Below are positions 49,652-57,600 of a stretch of 64,000 nt of DNA, in pieces; positions within the stretch are counted from its first letter, which is position 1, and every line of letters begins with the position of its first letter. Both the position numbers and the translations under genes were made by a program. This DNA comes from Candidatus Woesearchaeota archaeon (GTDB lineage Archaea; Nanobdellota; Nanobdellia; Woesearchaeales; GCA-023898365), in contig CP060219.1 of the NCBI GenBank assembly GCA_023898365.1, positions 806,001-870,000 on the forward strand, given 5' to 3'. Under the pieces are notes generated by a model. That model was not told the origin of the DNA and did not search any database. It saw only the letters and a list, made by a program, of their open reading frames with translations.

Positions 49652-50884
49652 TCAATGTTTTTTAAGTGTTTCGTCGATTTCAAGCAATCGATTGTATTTT
49701 GCTGTGCGATCACTGCGAGCTGGCGCGCCAAGTTTAATTTGGCCACAGCCAATTCCTGTGGCAAGATCGGCAATGAATGCATCACTTGTTTCCCCGCTGC
49801 GGTGGCTGACCATAACCTTGATATTATGATCAAAACAGTATTTTGCTGCAAGGATGCTTTCTGTAATTGATCCGATCTGATTAATTTTTAGTAAGAGTGC
49901 AGATATTGATCGTTCTTCAACTGCTTTTTTGAGTCTAACGAGGTTGGTAACGGTTAGATCATCTCCAACTATTTGTTTCTTTGTTGCTTTGAGGAGTTTT
50001 GCAAAACTTGTAAAGTCGTCTTCAAAGAACGGATCTTCAACACTAACGACGTCATATTTTCTGATAAGTCGTTTATAGAGTTCAAGAAGTTCTTGCGACG
50101 TGTGTTTTTTTCCTTCATAGACATAGTTTCCGTTTTCATAGAATTCGCTTGCTGCTGCGTCCATCGCGAAGGAAATGGCATGACCTGATTTTTTTATTGC
50201 TGCTTGCAATAAATCAAGAGCTTCATCAGGACTTGCAATATTTGGCGCAAATCCTCCTTCGTCGCCGACAGCTGTCGAGCCATATTTTTTATGAATTAAC
50301 CCTTTGAGCTCATGGTAGGTTTCAACAACCATACGTGTTGCCTTCGTAAATGACGTTGCTCGTTTTGGTGTGATCATGAATTCTTGGAAAGCGAGTCTTC
50401 CCGGGGCGTGTTTGCCTCCATTGATAACATTCGCATAGGGCATGGGAATGCGCGGTGCTGATCGTTTCTTATCGCTATTGTACAAATCATTGATGTGCTC
50501 GTAGAGTTCTTTTCCTTTTGTAAGTGCTCCCGCCCTTGAAATACACATGGAAACTGCTAAAATAGCATTTGCGCCAAGTTTGCTCTTATTAGGTGTACCG
50601 TCAAGGTCAATCATGAGATTATCGAGTTGTTCTTGATTTCTTTCGTCTTTACCAATAAGGTGAGGTGCGATACGGTTGTGTATGTTGCCAATGGCTTTTT
50701 TTACTTCTGTTCCCCCATATGCTTCTGTTTTATCTCTCAGTTCAACAGCTTCGTGGGTGCCTGTTGACGCGCCAGAGGGCACCATTGCGTGCACAACGCC
50801 CTTCGTTGTGGTCATTTGTACTGCTATTGTTGGGTTGCCTCGGGAATCAAGAATTTGCCTTGCCTGTATTGCTTTAATGGTCAT
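49652..50884 (-). CDS. eno: Enolase
   Basis: 410 residues. Converts 2-phosphoglycerate to phosphoenolpyruvate. Seen: ARQILDSRGNPT, VPSGASTGTHEAVELRD, GANAILAVSM, the metal ligand VEDPFFEDD, QIVGDDLTVTN, LLKINQIGSITE with the catalytic Lys, and SHRSGETSD. All catalytic residues appear intact. With pgk at 18.5 kb it indicates a working lower glycolytic or gluconeogenic route. Confidence 0.97.
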   Translation of the reverse strand: MTIKAIQARQILDSRGNPTIAVQMTTTKGVVHAMVPSGASTGTHEAVELRDKTEAYGGTEVKKAIGNIHNRIAPHLIGKDERNQEQLDNLMIDLDGTPNKSKLGANAILAVSMCISRAGALTKGKELYEHINDLYNSDKKRSAPRIPMPYANVINGGKHAPGRLAFQEFMITPKRATSFTKATRMVVETYHELKGLIHKKYGSTAVGDEGGFAPNIASPDEALDLLQAAIKKSGHAISFAMDAAASEFYENGNYVYEGKKHTSQELLELYKRLIRKYDVVSVEDPFFEDDFTSFAKLLKATKKQIVGDDLTVTNLVRLKKAVEERSISALLLKINQIGSITESILAAKYCFDHNIKVMVSHRSGETSDAFIADLATGIGCGQIKLGAPARSDRTAKYNRLLEIDETLKKH

Positions 50885-51004
50885 TCGCTCACCGTTGATT
50901 TATTCTGCATTTTTCCTTCTTAAAGGTTGTGGTTGGGAGATGTTTTTATGAGCGATTAGTTATAAATTTTGTAATTACTCTTAAAAGATGACATTTTCGA
51001 AAGG

Positions 51005-51013
51005 TTTATATAA
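51005..51013 (+). promoter_or_regulatory. TATA box of the Lys-tailed membrane protein
   Basis: TTTATATAA, about 27 nt before the ATG at 51036, selecting that start over 50988. Confidence 0.5.
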
Positions 51014-51035
51014 TAGGTTTTCACGAACTACCCCT

Positions 51036-51677
51036 ATGAAACGTGACTTTCTACGAAACAACTACTTGTTGGCATTAATTACTATTTTCATTAACTCGCT
51101 CCTGTCAGCAACCATTATCTCCTTTGCAGGAAGTGCTTTTCACGTGGGTGTCATGTACATTCTCTTTATCGTAGCAATTGTCTGGCTTGTTGCTTACTTA
51201 TCATGCAGATATGATTTAGCGTCATATTTACAATTAGCATATTTTCTTGTAGCAATCTTTCAAGCGGTCGTGCTCTATTTTCTTATCGGGGGTGCATACG
51301 TTATAGTGCTCACCCTAAATAATGCAATAGGATTAATTAACACAGTAATCTTTTCAGAAAATTATACGAATTTTAAGCGATCTTATGCAAGAAGGTACGC
51401 GAAAGCAATGTCGCAAGCAAGACACGCAGTCCAACTCTACGTTGACAAACCGCTTGATTTGCCAGATTTTGAAAAGAAGAACGCAACGACTGCTTCAAAA
51501 GCAACAAAAACAACCACAACTAAGAAAAAAATCAGTAAGAAAAAAACAGCTGTCAAAAAGAAAGCTGTAAAGAAAAAAGCAGTTAAAAAGAAATCCGTCA
51601 AAAAGAAGGCAGTTAAGAAAAAGTCCATTAAACGGAAAGCAACAAAGAAAAAAACACTAACTAAAAAAATAAAATAA
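51036..51677 (+). CDS. Membrane protein with histone-like Lys/Ala tail
   Basis: 213 residues. Three to four membrane helices in residues 10-120 are followed by a cytoplasmic tail of about 70 residues made of KKKAVKKK-type repeats, like histone H1 C-termini. The tail could bind DNA, RNA or polyanions and tether them to the membrane. No named family. It converges with the Cys-rich surface protein gene. Confidence 0.6.
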   Translation: MKRDFLRNNYLLALITIFINSLLSATIISFAGSAFHVGVMYILFIVAIVWLVAYLSCRYDLASYLQLAYFLVAIFQAVVLYFLIGGAYVIVLTLNNAIGLINTVIFSENYTNFKRSYARRYAKAMSQARHAVQLYVDKPLDLPDFEKKNATTASKATKTTTTKKKISKKKTAVKKKAVKKKAVKKKSVKKKAVKKKSIKRKATKKKTLTKKIK

Positions 51678-51689
51678 AGAAATGAATTC

Positions 51690-54600
51690 TTAGCTTCTCG
51701 TGTTTTCGACTCCAACGAGTTCGTTGTTCAGGCTTACGTTATACGGAGATTTTTTCGGATTGCCATCCTCCTTCGCATAGTCGACATCTCCGTTATCAAC
51801 AATGAGAATGAAGCTTTCCTGATTGTTGTTCATGTCTGTTTCGAACTGATCGCTTCTCACTTGTAAACTAACTTGATGCCTGCCTTCTTCTTTAATTGCC
51901 AGATGTTCTGCAATAACAAACGAATCATCAACTGCTAACGTTTCCACATTTCCTGTTTTTATGACGTTCTTATTTACTCTCAATTCATATGTTATATTCT
52001 GCATTGGGTGAAATCCAATATTTTCTATTTTGAAACTGGCTAATTCGATGTTGTTGCTTCTTACTGTTGGCGAGTTTCTGGTACTTGAAATAAGTGAAAC
52101 TTCGAGGTCATTATACTCAACGCACCTATTCACAGAACAAATTTCGGGGCATTCCTCGACAAGAACAACTTGATCAATTTCTTCTTCGCAGAAAGCTTCA
52201 GGAGTTCCTCCTGAAATGCAACTTCCACTGACTGTATGGCCAAACAAGTTGTTTCCTTGACAGTAATTCTCTGAAAAGAGAATGCCTGAACAATCAGTAT
52301 CGTCTAAGCAAGCGTATTCTTCACAAGCTCCTTGAGCACAATATCCTTCGCCTTGTTCACAGCTATCTGTAAGAAGTTGTGTTTCCCGAGGCAAGCAAGT
52401 AGCTTGTAAGGTTCCAGGATTTTCACAAATTTCGTAGCTAACAGATGAAAGCACGTCATTTTCTATGCATGTCTGCTCTGCGATGAATGGTGTTTGACAA
52501 TCCCTATCATCGAAACAAGCAATTCCCTCACATTCTCCATCTGAACACCCAAGTGCGCACGTATCTTCTTTTCTATCGCTAAAGGAGACGCAAGAGGACT
52601 CTGCAGTTCCTTCGTTCACACAGTCCCAAGAAATTTTTTCTTGAACGGCTTTTTCTTCTTGACAATAATTTTCAAGCGCAAAACTTTCTCCACAGTCAGT
52701 ATCGGTAAAGCAAGTCACGTCTTGACATGAGCCTTGTTCACACGATTGGCTTTCCTCGCACAGTTCAACAATATGGGCATAAGAAAGTGAAGAACATCTA
52801 GCTTGAGGAGTGTTCGCATCTAAACAAGTTATTTGTTCTCTTTCCAAAACAACCGCATTTCCTGCACAGGAAAGGGCTTTATCTTCTGGAAGACCACAAT
52901 CACTATCTACTGCGCAAGCAACATTGCGACATTCTCCATCATAGCACCCTGTTTCGCAATCTTCGACAAGTTGTGTGGCATTTCTTGCAACACATCTTGC
53001 TTCAAGAGTTCCTGCCTGCTCGCACGTAAATCCTTGAAAATCTGAAACGAGGTTTTGATGTTCATTGCAATACGGTAACGTCGAGGTTGAAAACCCACAA
53101 TCAGTATTTTCATAACAAGCCGGCGGGTTAACACCAATGGTTAGGTTACTTACTTGCATCACTCCTGCAAGGTCCGACGTGAAGGTAAATGGTACCCAAC
53201 AAAACACGTCTTCTTGCGGATTGCACGAACCGAGATAGGACTCAATTTCGTTGCTAAAATTACTGATGATTTCGTGAGTTTGAAAGAATTCTTCATATGA
53301 CCAAACTTCTGAAGTGTCTACTTGAAATGTAGGATTGAAAGGAAAATCAACCTCACAGACATAATCGATGCAAACGCCAAAGCCGCAGTCGTTGTCTTCA
53401 AAACATTCAGGCTCAAAACAAGCGCCTTCTTCGCAGCCATAATCACAAACTTCAACGATGCCATTAGAATTGTATTCTTCAACAAAGCATGCACTATTTG
53501 CGCAGCCTCTATCGTATCCTGTACGATCATGAACTAAGGTGACATTATCTTGACAATAAGGTTCCCCCCAATCGCCAATGCTGTCTTCGCCACAATCTTG
53601 AACTAATTCTTCTCTGTTTTGACAATTATCAAACCAGAAAAGGTCATTGTTGAAGCATTGTTGATTCGTATGTTGTCCGCAGGACTGACAAGTTGCCCAC
53701 GTGCTACTGCTCTCGACACAGTATTCATTACTTGAACAGTCATCGTATACGGTCCAAGGAGTCCAGCTAGTGCTACCGCTGCATTGTTCGTTAACACCGG
53801 AACAATATTGGTTGATATGCTGAACACCCACATCAAAACCAGGGTTTGATTGTCCTTCTCCCCAAGGGCATTGATAGGTATAACTTGATGTGCCGCACAC
53901 ATAATTTGAAGGCCGAAAGAAACCATTTGCATCGCAGCAAGGCCCTCCTGTACATTGAACTTCATAATACTCAATGGATATATATGGGTAGCGATTACTG
54001 CTATCTTCTCCACTGAAATCTTGATCAACATCCCCTCCTGGACTGCTACTGCTATCTGGTCGAGTATAAATCGCAAAGAACATGTTGTTTTCATAAGCAT
54101 ATCTTAATTCATTGGTGACGTCCATAGTCACCCATTCGTTGTCGTCAGTTGCAAATTCGTCTATGTAACGATGATTTCCATTTATATCGCAATCATTATT
54201 GTCGAACGCTTCACCCCAATCCATACAAGAATCGCAGGAGGCATCATTTTCTGAACCTGTTACATAAAAATCAACGTATCCTGGATCGTTTTCATCATCA
54301 AAAAAAACATAAAACGTAGCTTGAGTGATTCGAATATTCTGCGGGATTTCGTCTGTTGGCCAATCAAGAACAAAAATTGCCCTCTCTTCTTCATCAGAAA
54401 TATCTTCATCTTCAAACGTATTTTCTTCGTTGTTACTGCAATCATGATCTTCTTGATCGCCATAATGGACTGTCATCGAATCAAGTGCTACTTCCATAAT
54501 ATTTCTAGATTCTCTTCCTGCTCCTTCTTGAATGGAAATAATTCTAGTTGCGACTGGATCGTTTTCTCCGTTTGTAAGGTCGATTTCATCAGAAGATGTT

Positions 54601-54698
54601 TCTCCGAGCACGTCATTTGTGTCGTCATTTGCCATCGAAAAGCTTGTTGTGAGACTGATAAGTAAACAGAGCAACACCAGTAATTTAATTGCATTCAT
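51690..54698 (-). CDS. Secreted Cys-rich repeat protein with CBM96-like and CARDB-like domains
   Basis: 1,002 residues. Signal peptide (LLVLLCLLISLTTSFSM). Residues about 45-220 are a beta-rich domain of the DNRLRE/CBM96 kind. A Cys-rich region then includes six modules, each starting C-x-x-x-x-D-C (CGFGVC, CGFSTS, CGLPED, CGESFA, CQTPFI, CSGILF) and about 60 residues long. A CARDB-like domain (ELASFKIENIGFHPMQNITYEL) comes last. No C-terminal membrane anchor. The ATG overlaps the preceding Rhs stop (ATGA). The same module ends the Rhs protein, so both probably work together outside the cell. Confidence 0.75.
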   Translation of the reverse strand: MNAIKLLVLLCLLISLTTSFSMANDDTNDVLGETSSDEIDLTNGENDPVATRIISIQEGAGRESRNIMEVALDSMTVHYGDQEDHDCSNNEENTFEDEDISDEEERAIFVLDWPTDEIPQNIRITQATFYVFFDDENDPGYVDFYVTGSENDASCDSCMDWGEAFDNNDCDINGNHRYIDEFATDDNEWVTMDVTNELRYAYENNMFFAIYTRPDSSSSPGGDVDQDFSGEDSSNRYPYISIEYYEVQCTGGPCCDANGFFRPSNYVCGTSSYTYQCPWGEGQSNPGFDVGVQHINQYCSGVNEQCSGSTSWTPWTVYDDCSSNEYCVESSSTWATCQSCGQHTNQQCFNNDLFWFDNCQNREELVQDCGEDSIGDWGEPYCQDNVTLVHDRTGYDRGCANSACFVEEYNSNGIVEVCDYGCEEGACFEPECFEDNDCGFGVCIDYVCEVDFPFNPTFQVDTSEVWSYEEFFQTHEIISNFSNEIESYLGSCNPQEDVFCWVPFTFTSDLAGVMQVSNLTIGVNPPACYENTDCGFSTSTLPYCNEHQNLVSDFQGFTCEQAGTLEARCVARNATQLVEDCETGCYDGECRNVACAVDSDCGLPEDKALSCAGNAVVLEREQITCLDANTPQARCSSLSYAHIVELCEESQSCEQGSCQDVTCFTDTDCGESFALENYCQEEKAVQEKISWDCVNEGTAESSCVSFSDRKEDTCALGCSDGECEGIACFDDRDCQTPFIAEQTCIENDVLSSVSYEICENPGTLQATCLPRETQLLTDSCEQGEGYCAQGACEEYACLDDTDCSGILFSENYCQGNNLFGHTVSGSCISGGTPEAFCEEEIDQVVLVEECPEICSVNRCVEYNDLEVSLISSTRNSPTVRSNNIELASFKIENIGFHPMQNITYELRVNKNVIKTGNVETLAVDDSFVIAEHLAIKEEGRHQVSLQVRSDQFETDMNNNQESFILIVDNGDVDYAKEDGNPKKSPYNVSLNNELVGVENTRS

Positions 54699-57600
54699 TC
54701 TTGCGACCTCCTACCTTCAACTCGTAGCCGTGAATGGGTGACTTCAGAGCCTTCTGGAATTTTTATGTATGTTGTGACACTTGTCTGATTTCTAAAACTG
54801 AGAAGTTCGCTTTCTTCTCCATTCCAGAATTGAGTAATGATCAGTTCGGCTGGGGGGTTGTAATAGCAACCTCCTTCCAAACAAATATTAAATGCGCCAC
54901 AATCTTCAACCGGTTCCAGCTCGTACTCGACTTCGCAGTAACTCTCTTCAGTTCCAGGATTATGGCACGTGAACGTTTCATAACGGTTTGCAATGGAATT
55001 GTTCGAACAGAAAAGTGTTTCACTATATCCGTCAATGCCGCAATCTTCATTCGCGTAACAGATTTGCCGAGGAAACTCTTCTGACAACGTATAAATACTA
55101 ACAGGTGAATGAATTGGCGTTTCTTCACCATAAATGAATTCCACGGTGTCGTTGTTTTGCGTGTAATTGAGCATGTTGCCAAGAGAATCGTAGGCATACG
55201 TAAGATTGATCTGGACAGCACTTCCTAGAAGCTGAGCAGTTCGCAGTCGATCAATAGAATCATACGTGTATTGTTTGACCATGTCAGGTTCTTCTTCACG
55301 AATTATGTTTCCTGCAGGGTCATAAACATACAAAATATCTTGCACGCCAGGTGTTTGGATTCTTTCGAGGCGAAGTGTTTGTTGATCGTACGTGTACGTT
55401 GTTTGTAATCCGTTGGCTAACGTCACCGAGGTAGGGAATTGAGCTGCGTCATACGTTATTGAATCGACAACACCGACAATGCTTGCTAAATTATTTCTTT
55501 CATCATAGGTATATTCAATTACTTCGTCGTTTGGTAATGTTTTTGCAATAACCCTATCTTGATTATCGTACTCAAATAAGGTGACAAACGTTTCTGATTC
55601 TATTTCTTTGACTTCTTGGATTATTCTACCACGATCATCATAAGAAAAATATTTTATGATGTCAGGTGTGTGCACTTCTGAAAGTAATCCGATGTGGTTT
55701 TGATCGTAGATATAATGTATTTCTGCCGAACTGCTGTTTTTCTGAATGAGACGATCAAGTTCGTCGTATACGAATGTTATGCTGATTCCTGCATTATCTG
55801 TTTGCTCAACAAGGTTGTTGTTTGCATCATACACATAGGTTATGGTCCCTACGTCTGGATCGGTTGATGCAATTTTTCTTCCTGCAGTGTCGTATATGTA
55901 CGAAAAAGTGTTGCCTTGGCTATCAATAATTTCAATTAAGTTATCAAACACATCGTACCGATAAGTAGTTTCGTACGCTTCGTTGTCAATAAATTCTCTT
56001 ACAAGGGCAATTCTTCCGTGAGCATCATATTCTCTTTCAACACAATGGTAATTCATATCGCACACTTCTTCGGTTTGCCTGAATCGATTGACCTGCTCTC
56101 GCATTCCGTTAGGGAATACTGTTTGTTTTACAATTCCAAATGCATCATATTCAAAGGTGGTATGAGCTGGAAGTAAGTTAGGTTGAAATGATATATATGT
56201 TCCTTCTTCTCCCAAAACAGGATTTACTATTTTTCTGACTTGATTTTTCTCATTATAGAGAATGTCCTTCACTATTCCTTCTTCATTTGATTGAATGACA
56301 TTTAGGAACCCATCCATATACGTGGTCGAAACATGTTCTGACTCTTCATCTACTTTTGTGCGAATGATGGTTGCTTCTGGAGCGACTCCATCTTCATCAT
56401 AGATAATTTCTTGAGTTGGCGAATCAACGCTGTCATATGGCAAAATTGTTTTTATAAGTCTTCCAAAGGTATCATATTCGTGTGTGGTGGTTATGCCTTG
56501 TGGTGATGTGGAACTAAGAAGATTCCCTGTTCGTTCATCATACTCATAATTGGTGGTTTGATTGCGAGCATTTTGTTCTGCAATAACAAATCTATCGGTT
56601 GGGTCATAGTAGTATGTTGTCGTGAACCCTCGAGGGTTAGTATAGCTGATAACATTACCTTGTGCATCATAGGTGAACGTTTCCATAATCGAGTCATCAT
56701 CTGTAAGAATAACTTCTTTTCCAGTGAGTTTTCCTAGAACAGGGATGGTTTCATGAGGTTGATCATCATAATAGAACTGATTTTCTCTTACAAGAACATC
56801 GTCCTGATCAAAATATTGAACTGTGTGTGGTTTATTTAGAATCCACTCATTTTCGTTGTGCGAATAGGAAAGAACAGTTCGTTTTTCATCGTTTGGAACA
56901 GCAATATTTCCTTCGGAATATTCCTCCACGATATTATTATATGCATCATAGAGATAGTTCTTTCTGGTGACAAGAGGGTTTGCTAGTTGTCCATCATATA
57001 ACCGTTGTGTGTGTTGCGTTAGTTTTACTTTGGTAACGCCATTTTGCGTCTCTGTAGCAAATATGTTCTCATTTTCTGACAGAAGATTGCCTTCCTGATC
57101 AAAAAACTTTGAAAGATATTCGAGGCCTTTCCTCGCGTCATCTTGATAATAATAATGCTCAACAAAACTATTGTCTGAAAAATGCTCTGTTACTTTTGAA
57201 AAACCTCGAAACTCTTGTTCATGAGGATCAAAAAATCCTCCTTCAAAAGTATAGGTTGTTGTTGAAGAAACATGATGGATGTCTTGAACGCCATTATCAT
57301 TGGTAATTGCAGAAACAATCCATGAGGAAAATGGAAGATCGCTGAACTCATCATTACCTGTGTTATCAAGGGATGAACTGAGCTGGTAAGAGATTTCTGT
57401 TGTGCTGCCATAGCTTGAAGATATCTCTCGAAGAAGATTTGCTTGACCATTTGAGCTCACATAGGACGTTCTATTTTCATGAGATCCTGCGACAAGAATG
57501 TCTGCACTGTTGTCGCCGTTCACATCAACAAACTGGACTCCGTTTTTGCTCAGTTCTAATCCTTGAGGTAGAGCGATGTCCATTGATTGAGTCCAACCGT

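Noticed and set aside
50885..51005. Possible regulatory RNA upstream of enolase
   Set aside because: AT-rich spacer with promoter-like elements only. No stable hairpin found by eye.
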